A DNA stretch of 64,000 nt from Levilactobacillus brevis (GTDB lineage: Bacteria; Bacillota; Bacilli; Lactobacillales; Lactobacillaceae). Of the stretch, positions 1 to 9,800 are shown piece by piece. Every line of letters begins with the position of its first letter. Positions within the stretch are counted from its first letter, which is position 1. Where the stretch lies: assembly GCA_003666485.1 (NCBI GenBank), contig CP032931.1, positions 2,356,001-2,420,000 of the forward strand. The letters run 5' to 3'. The notes below the pieces were generated by a model. The model made no database searches. It saw only the letters and a program-made list of their open reading frames with translations, and was not told where the DNA came from. The position numbers and the translations under genes were made by a program.

Positions 1-767
1 CTTTTAAGAAGTTTTGTACCTGGATCAACAAACCTCCCTCTTACCAACACTTTAGGTGATTTGTAAACCCAGCCTAACTTATGATTCTTGGCCTCCAAAT
101 AAACATAGTGAGAACCATTGTGCTTAATTAGCTCTTTTGTTGCGTACAATTGCTGATGTGACAATCTATCAAAGGTATGGGAGATATACGTATAGTGAAC
201 TGTATACGCGGGCTTCGTCCAAATTCGATGATTGCAAGGATAAGCCAAATAATAAGGACGGCGTTGCGAATACGTCCAGATTCGTGTTACTGGCTGAAAT
301 GGCGTAACATAACTTGCCTGAATGTATCCTTGATTTTCATAGGCTTTGCTCTCCGTTTTTGGAGTCACATCATTTTCAAAGCCACCGGAAATATAAGTCC
401 CCATATGATAATAGGTTCCCTTCGTAGTAACGATTTTTTCAGTAGCACCGATTGTTAAATTAGAACCATGAACTGTCTGATAATCCGAATAAAATCCCGA
501 TTTCTTACCGAATTCTTTTAAACTACGATAAAAAATAGCCTTCTTATTCGTCACTTTATAGGCATCATCAACATTCATTTTTTCCCGAGAAACAATTTTT
601 CCAACTGGAAACTTAACCTCTGATGATGATTTTGTTAAATATTTTTTGTTTTCAGATGAACCCCTCGAACTGCTAGCAGATACTTCATTTCTTTGTGATG
701 TGCTATTAGCACATCCCCCGACAATGATACCTAACGTCGCTAAAATTATAATTGTTCGTTTTTTCAT
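1..767 (-). CDS. Surface lipoprotein, unknown function (3' end cut by window edge)
   Basis: An exported lipoprotein of unknown function; 255 codons are visible and the reading frame leaves the window without a stop. The N-terminus has lysines and arginine, a hydrophobic stretch (residues 5-18) and a lipobox-like VGGC with Cys19 as the lipidation site. A Ser-rich linker (about 20-50) follows, then a Tyr/Trp-rich region ending near residue 240 in GWVYKS, which resembles SH3/GW-type cell-wall modules (inference). The start ATG at 767 has AGAAGGGC seven bases upstream and lies 18 bases after the stop of the upstream secreted-protein gene, so it is probably the third gene of a surface operon. The region is clearly more AT-rich than the rest of the window. 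Confidence 0.75.
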   Translation of the reverse strand, partial: MKKRTIIILATLGIIVGGCANSTSQRNEVSASSSRGSSENKKYLTKSSSEVKFPVGKIVSREKMNVDDAYKVTNKKAIFYRSLKEFGKKSGFYSDYQTVHGSNLTIGATEKIVTTKGTYYHMGTYISGGFENDVTPKTESKAYENQGYIQASYVTPFQPVTRIWTYSQRRPYYLAYPCNHRIWTKPAYTVHYTYISHTFDRLSHQQLYATKELIKHNGSHYVYLEAKNHKLGWVYKSPKVLVRGRFVDPGTKLLK

Positions 768-785
768 TGCTATGCCCTTCTTGTG

Positions 786-2204
786 TTAATTAACCGTCCG
801 ATTTGTCCTAGCTGCTTCCGCAATTCTATTCATAATGAGATACCCATGTCCTTGAGCAGTTATCCCCATTCCTTCAGATTCGCGATGGAATTTAGAACTT
901 AAGACCGTAAAATTCACTTGCTTTTGAGAAATTTTATGTCCTAGCTTTTTGATAGGAAAGGACATATACGCATTATCATACACTATAAATATTCTACTTC
1001 CTTCTTTCGTTTTACCATACGAAAGGCCTTGACTCACACTTCCCAGTGAATTAGATACCTTCTGTATAAGCTTAATATGTGCAGACTTTCCCGTTAAGTA
1101 CCCTTTATAAATATAAGCAGATTTTCCAACTGACTTATTAAAACCTCTGTAGAAATTTTGATCGGGTATAAACTTCTTCCCATTAACTCTTTTGGTATAC
1201 ATTTTCATTCTATTTTTAGGTCTCTGTTTACCGCCATACATTTGGGTAAAATAAAACTTATTAGACCCATCGAAAGTTAGATCATGCATTTGTAAATATC
1301 GATATGCTTTAACATTTCCTCCGTTATATTCATACCTCAACATTCTGATGTTAAGCCGCCATACTTTTACTGGTCGCAACTTTGATAAACTAATTTTCTG
1401 CAAACTGAACGGATGTCTGCTTCGACTATCATGATCACTTGCTAATCGATAACTAGCATTGTAAAGACTCTTTTTCTTCGCGTTATACGCAAAACTTTGG
1501 CCGTGTCCAGCTTGATACATGGGTCCAAAAGTCACAGCCGAATAAATCTTGTAATTAGTTGCACTTAGGTGTTTTTTGGCCAACTTTTTTCTCTTATTCC
1601 GAGTACTCTTCTTATTGTGCATCGTATACAGATATTTTTTACTTTTCTGTAAGGCCAGTACAATTTTGTTATGTTTTCCTCCTTTATTTACTATCGAATT
1701 AAGCATTGATAAGTTATATTTAATAATTCGACCCTTTCGCCGATTTTGCGCTCCTCTATGTTTCCTCAAGTATTTCTTTGTGTGCTTATACGTCATCTGA
1801 ATGTATAATTTTCCATGAACAATTGCAACGCCTTGTGGTTCTGCATGACGTCCAATGAATCGAATATGATGATATCCTCCTCTGCTTGCACCATCAATTA
1901 AAAAACCATAACGTCTCAAATAATACTGAGTCCCTTTTTCAGCAACTATTTCGCGCCCAGAATAATTAGCATTTTTCCCAGTCAATCTTTGGGCTTGGTA
2001 CTTCGTTGGCCTTGATCTTGGTCGATACCATTTTTTTGTAATATTTAATGTGGGTACCTTCTTCTTTGGCGCAGAGTTCTTAATTGTTACGGTCTTGTGC
2101 ACCACCGTAACCTTTTTTGACTTAGCATCACTAAAACTCATTGGAGCTACCAAACAGAAAATTATTGATAAAGTAATTGCTCTTAATACTACTCGTTTAA
2201 TCAT
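786..2204 (-). CDS. Secreted, very basic protein of unknown function
   Basis: A predicted secreted protein of 472 residues that I cannot assign to a named family. The N-terminus is a signal peptide (MIKRVVLRAITLS, hydrophobic to about residue 22, likely cleavage near SDA-KS). The mature protein is rich in Lys, Arg, Tyr and His, with short strand-like blocks such as GHGQSFAYN and LTFDGSNKFYF, suggesting a beta-propeller-like fold; a helveticin-J-like relation is possible but unproven. I chose ATG 2204, not the upstream in-frame ATG at 2216, because GAGG lies six bases before it and because it overlaps the stop of the adhesin gene, as in translational coupling. No LPXTG or membrane anchor is visible. 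AT-rich codons set it apart from the core genes. Confidence 0.75.
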   Translation of the reverse strand: MIKRVVLRAITLSIIFCLVAPMSFSDAKSKKVTVVHKTVTIKNSAPKKKVPTLNITKKWYRPRSRPTKYQAQRLTGKNANYSGREIVAEKGTQYYLRRYGFLIDGASRGGYHHIRFIGRHAEPQGVAIVHGKLYIQMTYKHTKKYLRKHRGAQNRRKGRIIKYNLSMLNSIVNKGGKHNKIVLALQKSKKYLYTMHNKKSTRNKRKKLAKKHLSATNYKIYSAVTFGPMYQAGHGQSFAYNAKKKSLYNASYRLASDHDSRSRHPFSLQKISLSKLRPVKVWRLNIRMLRYEYNGGNVKAYRYLQMHDLTFDGSNKFYFTQMYGGKQRPKNRMKMYTKRVNGKKFIPDQNFYRGFNKSVGKSAYIYKGYLTGKSAHIKLIQKVSNSLGSVSQGLSYGKTKEGSRIFIVYDNAYMSFPIKKLGHKISQKQVNFTVLSSKFHRESEGMGITAQGHGYLIMNRIAEAARTNRTVN

Positions 2205-5200
2205 CATTTTCCTCATCCCGCTTTTTTACGATTGCCAACACTGATCCAAACATAACGCCTATCAAGCCCAAAATAACTCCAACTAATGACTGACTCTCGC
2301 CAGTTTGTGGCAAGTCTTCTTCGGTCTTTCCAGCGGCTGTACGCTTTTCACTGACCGCTAGGTTAATAGCACTGTTAGCAACATGGCTGTCCACCAGACT
2401 TCGACTCCCCTGAACAGCCTTAACGTTGTCGCTATGTGCCGCCAACCAATCTCGTTGTTGCGTTGCTGAGAGCGTCACAAAATCCGCTGGTATGCGATTG
2501 CCTTCGTGTAGATGGTAAGTTATCTTGTCTGATTGCTTACCACTCCGATTATAGTCAATGACCTGCCAACGATTATTACCAAGGTACGTTACTTTCTGAG
2601 TACCGGTAACGTGCCCACTCATGGCAGAGCTAGCCTCTGGTTCGTCATCATAGTACTGTTCCCGATACTGTCCATAAGTCTTCGTCGTTAGGCTAATGAG
2701 CTGGTGTTGTTTAATCACGCCTAGGCTGGTCCACTTCAACGTTCCACCGAAAGTTAACTGTTGAACGTACGATTGGCCATTTCCAGCCTTGTTAGCTACA
2801 ATCAGTTGCGCATTCAAGGCGCCGTACACGTTGCTCTTAAAAATCCATCGGTTGTTACCAACTTTGATTGTCGCATTCTTGGTCAGTTTAAAATTATGCT
2901 TGTTGTAGACTTGCTTGCCCTTGACATTTTTGACGGTAATCTTAACCTGATTTGGATTACTGCTATCGTAGATTGTCGTGTAACCATTGGGCCATTCCTG
3001 AATAGCCTGGCGAAAACCATATTCACCATTCACCGAGAGTGCTGAACTTCTTAAGCCAGTCACCGCGCTCTTCGTATCAATATATTGCTTGACCTCACGC
3101 CCATTGGCACTGACTATGGCACGATCTGCCACCGGTAAGGTCTTGCTATTCAAGTGTGCAATGGTGATTGCACCATTCTTAGAGATGGATACCTTGATTT
3201 TCTCCCCCGTATTACTGGTGATTGTCACGGATTTTCCCTTTAGTACCGTCGCTTGTTGATGGAAAGTATCGACGTCAATATCATCGTCTAGGGTTCCCAC
3301 TAGGTATTTCCCATTGGGTTTAATCAGGACCGTGGTCGTCTCTTCACGGTTCCCTGGATGGACCTGCATAACCCCAATTAACTTGTCCAGACCATTAAAG
3401 ACTGGAATCGTTTGTGACCCATCATAATTATCGTAGTTCTGATTCCAAGCCTGCTTATACCGCAACGTAATCGTTCGGTTTTCCGCGTAGGTCCCCGTCA
3501 ACAGAGACTTGGCCCCCGAATAGATTTCACTCCATTGAGGAACGTCCAACACGGACAACTGGTAAGGGTCGTTATACAAGCCTTGAATCGTCCGCTTCAA
3601 GCCCAATTCCTTGTCTAAATCATTATCATAATTGTCAATATCACGAATCTTGATGGTAATCGTCTTGGCCTGGTAGTGGAAGATGATGGCTGTCGGATTA
3701 GCCACATACGTGCCGGTGACGTGTTCCACTGACTTCAGGTCGTACCCCGTCAACGTGCGCTTCAAGCTATTGGCGTCATACTGCGTGGTTAACCGGCCCG
3801 TTAGACTAGTAGCGGGCGAAATTTCCTTGCCCCGTTGGTCCACGAATTTGACTGGAATGGTGACCGTCAATGGCGCGTATTCGTAGATTGCCGGTTGATT
3901 CTCATCGGTAAAAGTTCCACTGGTCCGGACTTGACCGACCAGTCGATAATTATCAAGCGTAAGTGCACTGGTCGTGTAGGACGTCCCATAGATCAGTCGC
4001 TGCCGCTGGTCAGGGGCGACTGGCGTGGTTGTGCCTTGAATATAGTAATGCGTCACTAAGTAATGCTTCTTATCGACCATCGTCGTGACCGAATTGGACG
4101 CCTGCGTGTCCCCATCGATAGTGGTTGCCACCTGAAAGTTCAGCTGCTGCACCTGATCCGTCTGGGGAACGTTCATGGTTAATTGCAAGGTATACCGGTG
4201 ACCATAGAAGGCACTATTCTGCAGGGCGTCCGCATTGACCGTAGCCTTGAAGGCCTGTCCGCTGCTGGCATTAGTAAAGTACTGGGTAACATCATTGCCG
4301 ACTTCATCCAGAACTTTGAAACCAGTAATCGTCGTATTCTGCGGTAACGTGCCCGTCAAGGTCACACTGCCATAGTAGAACTGCGCCCACTCATCTGGGA
4401 TGACCTGATTCAGATTGTACGTGTACGTCGATTCGCCATCCTTTACCGTATCTCGTAAAACAGTCGTCTCATCACTATCACTAACAGTCACGGTGGGCGT
4501 AACCGTAGCCGTAGCTAAAGGCTTTTGCGGAATATAGTTGACACCCCACGCCGTCATCTTGGTTGGCACGGAGCCGTCTAAGCCATCGCTGTAGCGAAAA
4601 GTCAAAGCACTCTGATTGGTATATGTAAACGTCAACATGGAGTATTTGCCATCGGAAGGCGTATTCCCAGAATCAGGTGACACTAATGTTAAGTAGCCAT
4701 TGTTCTCCGTATAGCGTAGCCAGTTATCCGTTTGCCCACTCAGGGGATCCGGGCCCTCGGGAATGTAGACGTTATCAATATTGGCCCACTGGCTATCCGT
4801 AATGCTGACGGTTTGATTGCCGTCGATGTCGGTCAGTGTCAATAATCCCGTCACGTTTTCGGCGGCGCCAGAATCGCTTCGGACAAATTGGTACTTCACA
4901 TCACCCCAGCCGGCACCCCGAAAGTTCGAATAGATCATCGTGGTGTACGTTTCCACGTACGCTGGGTCCGTCTCCGACAAACGACCCCAATCCGTGTAGA
5001 GAATGTTCATGTCCATGCTGTGACCCTCGGCATCGAAGCCAACGTTCGTGTACTTAAAGCCCACCGCACCCTTGGTAGCCGTGGCCAAGTCAGCCGCAAT
5101 CGTATTCTTCTTGGTGACCGACTTTTCTGTCCCAATTACCGATACAGCCGTCGTACCGCTCCCATTGAACTTGGGAATAAACGCATACTTGCCAGCCAAC

Positions 5201-5764
5201 TTCTGAGTGCCATCGGGCGTCACCGCCTTCGGATTCTCAGCAATCGGCGTTGCACTGGCATAATCGGTTTGCGTGGTCGTGTCATTGACCGGAGACCCAG
5301 ACTGCGTTTCATCAGTAGCAGTTGGTGCAGCATCATCCGCTGGCACATTACTGCGCACTAGGTCCTTAGCCGCTTGTTTGGGCGCTGTCGGTTTCTCTGG
5401 CAGTGCGTTTCCAGTAGTCGAAGCCGATTCCGGGTCAGCTGATTGCTGATCCTTATCGGAATCAGGATCGACAGGTTGCTTTGAGGTATCCGGCTGGCTA
5501 ATCGGCGCGTCGTCTTCCGCCGACTTACCATTTGCCAAAACCACGCTGTTTGCTGGTCGGACCGCCGTCTTCTGAGCAAGTGGTGTTGCGTCCTGCGCCG
5601 GTGTGGTATCCGTATCATCACCCGTAGCGGCCTTGGCGGACGTCACGCCTAGACTAACACTCAGTAAGATGGTTCCAGTTAGTAGTCCGTAGTTTAGCGA
5701 CTTTGTACATTTTTTTTACGTGAAGACTATTATGGTTGTTTACCTTTGTTCTCCCGTTGCTCAT
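2197..5764 (-). CDS. LPXTG-anchored MucBP-type adhesin, frameshifted in the signal peptide
   Basis: A cell-wall-anchored surface protein, probably an adhesin. The uninterrupted frame starts at GTG 5646 (1149 codons) but lacks a full signal peptide. Upstream, ATG 5764 has an AGGGGG ribosome site 8 bases before it and opens a normal leader that enters the main frame only if the A8 tract at 5710-5717 loses one A; the protein would then be 1188 residues with a hydrophobic core (GLLTGTILLSVSLG) and cleavage after TSAKA. Numbering from GTG 5646: low-complexity Asp/Thr/Ala segment (1-160), a lectin-like or adhesin head (165-385), MucBP-like repeats (about 550-740), a long C-terminal domain, and LPQTG at 1112 followed by a membrane span and KKRDEENDD, the sortase A substrate layout. 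As written the gene is off, phase-variable, or misread at a homopolymer. Confidence 0.8.
5710..5717 (-). repeat. A8 homopolymer tract (T8 on + strand) at the adhesin frameshift
   Basis: Eight consecutive A on the coding strand between codons for HV and KK in the adhesin leader. With eight A the ATG 5764 frame runs into a stop after about 20 further codons; with seven A it joins the long LPXTG frame. This is the usual layout of a slipped-strand phase switch, but also of a sequencing indel. Confidence 0.85.
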
Positions 5765-5862
5765 TTGTTGAGCCCCCTACTAAAATAGTGTTTCGACCCC
5801 TGGTAGCCGGCAATCGGCTGATAGTTCACTGAATTTACTGGTACACCGCTCTCACTTTAACC

Positions 5863-5926
5863 TCACAGATTTAATTTGGTGGGGTCAAGCAATATTGCTC
5901 TTAAATTCACATGAATTAATCTGTGA
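5863..5926. promoter_or_regulatory. Nested inverted repeat upstream of the adhesin gene
   Basis: Arms TCACAGATTTAATT (5863-5876) and AATTAATCTGTGA (5914-5926) pair with one bulge, and a perfect 10-bp palindrome GCAATATTGC (5889-5898) sits at almost the same centre. The element lies about 100 bp upstream of the adhesin start inside a 478-bp gene-free, AT-rich gap (5765-6242). It could be an operator or an mRNA leader hairpin; no clear promoter was found to decide. Confidence 0.5.
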
Positions 5927-6203
5927 CATCCCCGATTCACGAATATCCCCGAGCGTATCAGTCTTATTGGCCATTATTTCCGATTCTTAGAATCCCAATA
6001 AAGTCGAATTATTACATTTCTTATATTGCACCTCCCTTAAACTAATTGCAAGATAATATGACAAAAATATTTCAAAAGTTGATTATTTTAATGACCGGTT
6101 ATTCGGCTGGCTATTTTCCTATACTCTTACTAACGAAATTCAATCGAGTTTTGTAACTCTGATTGAACATCCTTAAGAAAAAGATAATATTTCTCTTTAA
6201 ACC

Positions 6204-6233
6204 AAAAAAAGTCCGAGACCCACGTCCCGAACT
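6204..6233 (-). terminator. Intrinsic terminator of the 6243-7073 gene
   Basis: On the minus strand AGTTCGGGA and TCTCGGACT form a 9-bp stem with two G-U pairs, followed by a run of seven T, just downstream of the stop codon. Confidence 0.85.
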
Positions 6234-6242
6234 CATTAGTAT

Positions 6243-7073
6243 TTAATTCTCTCGCCGGAACGTCCGGTGTCCCAATAGCACCAGACCACCGATGATAATT
6301 TCTGCCGCGCCAGCAAACATAATCACGCCAAGACCACTACGGCCAATCGCCGTTAATAGGTTGTTAACCATCTGGCTAGTCCCGGTCAGGACGAATGGTA
6401 AGAGGAAATACCCTCCGACCCCCACTAAGACTGTCAGTAAGCCACCCAAGGCCAACCCGGGGCCCAGGCTACCAAAGACGTGGTGCACACTCAACGCGTA
6501 GAAGAACGTCACGATCAGCAGTAAGACTGCCGCTAGCATAGCCCAAAAATTCAGCTTTTTAGCCCGTTGAATCTGGATCGCAGCTTGTTGCATTGCCGGC
6601 GTGTTAAATGCCGCCTTCGCCCGTTTTTGGGCCTCTTGGCTGACCTGGCTAAGCAACTTACTGGATGCTGTGACACCTAAGGCCTGTGCCTGACTGCTGA
6701 CGGCCGCTGACAAGTCAGTTGTGCCGACAGCCGTGGCCGTTTCACCATACAACTGAGCCACGCCCACCGCTAAATACGGCTGGGCCACGCCAGACGTGAT
6801 CGGTGCACCCGAGATTCCCAGGTTTTCCAGGTCGTCGTTCAAATGATTGATGACCTTTTCACCGTAGCTTGACCTAGAGACCACGCCAGCGGTGTAATTT
6901 GCATTGAAAACCGTCAGTCGTAAACCGACTGTGACAGTCAATAAAAGTAGTAAGAAAGCGACCCACCGTGCCAGCGCTGGTCGGCGTTGATACGCAGTTG
7001 GTGACGCTGGCTGTTGTTGTGGTTCCGGCTCCTCATTGGCATGGTAGCGCGCCATACGGCTATTTTGACTCAT
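6243..7073 (-). CDS. Integral membrane protein of unknown function
   Basis: A 276-residue membrane protein I do not recognise. A Gln/Pro-rich cytoplasmic N-terminus (about 1-30) is followed by one hydrophobic span (about 38-57), a roughly 115-residue Ala/Ser/Gln-rich soluble segment probably outside the cell, and three further spans in the last 100 residues, ending in a short basic tail. ATG 7073 was chosen over the in-frame GTG at 7082 because the GTG lies inside the ribosome-binding sequence (GGGAGG, 8 bases before the ATG). A possible extended -10 (TGCTACAAT) lies at 7112-7119. It is a single-gene unit with its own terminator, next to ccpA. Confidence 0.75.
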   Translation of the reverse strand: MSQNSRMARYHANEEPEPQQQPASPTAYQRRPALARWVAFLLLLLTVTVGLRLTVFNANYTAGVVSRSSYGEKVINHLNDDLENLGISGAPITSGVAQPYLAVGVAQLYGETATAVGTTDLSAAVSSQAQALGVTASSKLLSQVSQEAQKRAKAAFNTPAMQQAAIQIQRAKKLNFWAMLAAVLLLIVTFFYALSVHHVFGSLGPGLALGGLLTVLVGVGGYFLLPFVLTGTSQMVNNLLTAIGRSGLGVIMFAGAAEIIIGGLVLLGHRTFRREN

Positions 7074-7263
7074 TAGAACCACCTCCCGTTACCCAATATG
7101 ATTTGCTTATCATTGTAGCACATCTAGATTTCAGTTTGATTAACTCTGGCTTAATCATACGGAAACTTACAGATTTGTTTGTCAAAAGCTGCCAGATGAA
7201 AATCGCAACTCACGACGTTAAGATTAGTCGTTACAGCCTCTCAGTAAAGACTATCTGTAGACA

Positions 7264-7305
7264 GACGAAAAGGTTTTGGAAACACTGCTCCAAAACCTTT
7301 TCGTC
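7264..7305 (-). terminator. Terminator of ccpA
   Basis: A perfect 17-bp inverted repeat with an 8-base loop lies directly after the ccpA stop codon. The T-rich stretch (CCTTTTCGTC) is part of the 3' arm on the minus strand. Confidence 0.8.
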
Positions 7306-7311
7306 AATTGT

Positions 7312-8313
7312 TTATTTCGTCGAACTCCGCTTCATTAACCCGTAAGGCAAGATGACGGTGTTCTCTTCAACCGTTTCATTGTTCATTAATTTCGTCAGTA
7401 AACGCATCGCTACGGCACCGATATCGTACAGTGGCTGCGTGATGGAGCTCATCTTTGGCCGAACCAGTTCCGTCAGCTTGGTATCGTTGCTGGTGATGAC
7501 TTCAAATTCACCAGGAACGTCCACACCAGCGTCGGTCAAGCCGTTCATGACCCCAGCGGCCAATTCGTCGTCACCAACAAAGGCAGCGGTCGCACCGGCA
7601 GCGCTCAATGCGGGTTCCAGGGATTGCCCCGCCTTGTAGGTGTAGTCCGTTTCAAAGACCAGCTTGTCGTCGTAGGCAATGCCAGCGTCCTTCAAGGCCT
7701 TCTTGTAGCCTTTCAACCGGTAATCGTGGTTGATGGCTTGGTCCATTGAGCCGGAAACAAAGGCGATCTTTTGGTTGCCATGGTCGATCAGGTTCTTAAC
7801 GGCTTCCGCAACTGCGGCCACGTAGTCGATGTTAACGCTAGGTTGTGCCTTTTCAGCATCCACAGACCCCGCTAAGACGACGGGTGCCTTAGAGCGTTTG
7901 AACTCTTCACGCAATTCGTCGGTCACTTGGTTCCCCATGAAAATGATGCCATCAACTTGCTTGGCCATTAAGGTATTCAGGACTTGAACTTCCTTGCCGC
8001 CGTTTTCATCGGAGTTGGTCAAAATAATGTTGTACTTGTACATCATCGCAATATCGTCGATCCCCCGTGCTAATGAGGAGAAGTAGATGTTGGTGACGTC
8101 GGGAATGATAACCCCCACAGTCGTCGTTTTCTTACTTGCCAGTCCCCGAGCAACAGCGTTTGGCCGATAATCAAGTCGGTCAATAACTTCTAAGACTTTC
8201 TTTCGTGTAGCTGGCTTAACATTGGGATTGCCATTAACCACCCGCGAGACGGTGGCCATGGAGACCGCCGCTTCGCGTGCCACATCGTAAATTGTAACTG
8301 TTTGTTTTTCCAT
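7312..8313 (-). CDS. ccpA: Catabolite control protein A
   Basis: The LacI/GalR-family master regulator of carbon catabolite control in Firmicutes; with HPr-Ser-P it binds cre sites and represses or activates sugar and central-carbon genes. The 333-residue length is standard. An N-terminal helix-turn-helix (about 6-26, TIYDVAREAAVSMATVSRVV) is followed by the hinge helix (about 48-58) and a periplasmic-binding-protein-like sensor domain (60-333). It is divergent from pepQ, the ccpA-pepQ arrangement well known in lactobacilli. Its promoter (8374-8402) is preceded by a near-perfect cre at 8406-8419, so autoregulation is likely. Confidence 0.97.
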   Translation of the reverse strand: MEKQTVTIYDVAREAAVSMATVSRVVNGNPNVKPATRKKVLEVIDRLDYRPNAVARGLASKKTTTVGVIIPDVTNIYFSSLARGIDDIAMMYKYNIILTNSDENGGKEVQVLNTLMAKQVDGIIFMGNQVTDELREEFKRSKAPVVLAGSVDAEKAQPSVNIDYVAAVAEAVKNLIDHGNQKIAFVSGSMDQAINHDYRLKGYKKALKDAGIAYDDKLVFETDYTYKAGQSLEPALSAAGATAAFVGDDELAAGVMNGLTDAGVDVPGEFEVITSNDTKLTELVRPKMSSITQPLYDIGAVAMRLLTKLMNNETVEENTVILPYGLMKRSSTK

Positions 8314-8373
8314 AGCGATAGCCCTTTCTTTCTTGTTTTAATTTGTTTTCATTCGTTTTCAAGCAACTTGACC

Positions 8374-8402
8374 AGTATACAGAAAGTCAATCAGGGACGC
8401 AA
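8374..8402 (-). promoter_or_regulatory. ccpA promoter
   Basis: Minus strand: TTGCGT (8397-8402), 17-base spacer, TATACT (8374-8379), upstream of ccpA. Confidence 0.75.
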
Positions 8403-8405
8403 CAT

Positions 8406-8419
8406 TGAAAACGCTTTCA
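8406..8419. promoter_or_regulatory. cre site (CcpA operator)
   Basis: TGAAAACGCTTTCA matches the cre consensus TGWAANCGNTNWCA. It lies four bases upstream of the ccpA -35 box, between ccpA and pepQ, so CcpA could control its own gene and perhaps pepQ. Confidence 0.85.
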
Positions 8420-8650
8420 TCTCAAAGAATACCTTAATTTCATCGAACTTTCAAGATGAAACTCTCATATGCGATAACCTTTGTGGGAGACATAGTTTAC
8501 TATAGGTCTTTTTATCCGCGTTGTTAAGCCGTTTACAGAAAATGATTTCAATGGTCGCCTGATAAAATAAAATCCGAAAAATTTCGGACGCCTAGTCATT
8601 TTCAAGGATTGCCACGCCCCAACCCCCTCTCGGAATATGAGTAGCGCTAT

Positions 8651-8680
8651 GCTATAATTAACACATCTTTTAAAGGGGTG
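8651..8680 (+). promoter_or_regulatory. pepQ extended -10 promoter and ribosome site
   Basis: An extended -10 (TGCTATAAT, the TATAAT at 8653-8658) without a good -35 box, followed by AAAGGGGTG just before the pepQ ATG at 8686. Confidence 0.65.
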
Positions 8681-8685
8681 ATTGA

Positions 8686-9783
8686 ATGACAAAACTCGAA
8701 CAGATTCAGCGATGGACAGCAGAACACCACGCCAGCATGACTTATCTCAGCAATCCCAAAACGATCCAGTACTTAACTGGCTTTGGGAGCGACCCGATCG
8801 AGCGGGTACTGGCACTCGTCATCTTCCCGGACCAAGACCCGTTTATCTTTGCGCCCGCCTTGGAAGTCGAAGTCATTAAAGCAACCGGCTGGCAATTCCC
8901 AGTCATTGGCTACCTAGACCACGAAAACCCTTGGGCCATGATTGCGGACCAAGTCAAGCAACGCCACGTGAACCCCGACCACATTGCTTTGGAAAAGGGC
9001 CAACTCCAAGTTGCCCGGATGGAAGCTTTGGCCGCACAGTTCAGTGACCCCCACTTTGACCTGGACATCACCAGTTTCATTGAACATATGCGCCTGATCA
9101 AGTCTGCCGAAGAAATCAAGAAGCTAGAAATCGCCGGTAAATGGGACGATTTCGCCTTTGAACATGGTTTCGCTGCGGTAAAGGCCGGCAAGACGGAACA
9201 ATCCGCCGTGGCCGAACTGCAATACGCCTTGATGAAGGAAGGCATTATGGAAATGTCCTTCGGCAGTCTGGTCCAAGCCGGTGCGCACGCCGCTGAACCA
9301 CACGGGGCTACCAACGCAACGAAATTTGAAAACAACGAATTAGTCTTATTTGACCTCGGGACCGTTTACGACGGTTATATTTCCGATGCCTCACGGACAG
9401 TTGCCTTGGGAACACCAACGGCGAAGGAAAAAGAAATCTACGACGTTTGTCTGGAAGCCCAACTGACGGCCCAAGCCGCTGTGAAGCCCGGACTGACCGC
9501 CGCTGAATTGGACAAAATTGCCCGTGACATCATCACCAAGGCCGGCTACGGCGAATACTTCATTCACCGTCTCGGCCACGGGATGGGCATGAGCGATCAT
9601 GAATTCCCATCCATCATGGCGGGCAACGACCTGGTCTTAGAACCCGGCATGTGCTTCTCCATCGAACCCGGCATCTACATCCCGGGTGTCGCCGGCGTCC
9701 GCATCGAAGACTGCGTCCACGTCACTGAAGACGGCAGCCTACCATTCACCCACACCTCAAAGGAACTGACTTACGTGGGTTAA
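8686..9783 (+). CDS. pepQ: Xaa-Pro dipeptidase (prolidase)
   Basis: A cytoplasmic M24-family metallopeptidase that cleaves Xaa-Pro dipeptides, the last step in using proline-rich peptides such as those from casein. The 365 residues comprise a creatinase-like N-domain (1-130) and a pita-bread catalytic domain (135-355). The five metal ligands are visible: Asp223 (FDLG), Asp234 (ISDAS), His298 (GHGMG), Glu327 (SIEPG) and Glu341 (RIEDC). It is transcribed away from ccpA from an extended -10 promoter and ends at a strong terminator (9801-9831). The nearby cre suggests a link to carbon control. Confidence 0.96.
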   Translation: MTKLEQIQRWTAEHHASMTYLSNPKTIQYLTGFGSDPIERVLALVIFPDQDPFIFAPALEVEVIKATGWQFPVIGYLDHENPWAMIADQVKQRHVNPDHIALEKGQLQVARMEALAAQFSDPHFDLDITSFIEHMRLIKSAEEIKKLEIAGKWDDFAFEHGFAAVKAGKTEQSAVAELQYALMKEGIMEMSFGSLVQAGAHAAEPHGATNATKFENNELVLFDLGTVYDGYISDASRTVALGTPTAKEKEIYDVCLEAQLTAQAAVKPGLTAAELDKIARDIITKAGYGEYFIHRLGHGMGMSDHEFPSIMAGNDLVLEPGMCFSIEPGIYIPGVAGVRIEDCVHVTEDGSLPFTHTSKELTYVG

Positions 9784-9800
9784 ACACAACTGTTCACTGG

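Noticed and set aside
4888..5361. A 157-codon frame antisense to the adhesin
   Set aside because: Opposite the low-complexity Asp/Thr segment; basic, repetitive product with no ribosome site.
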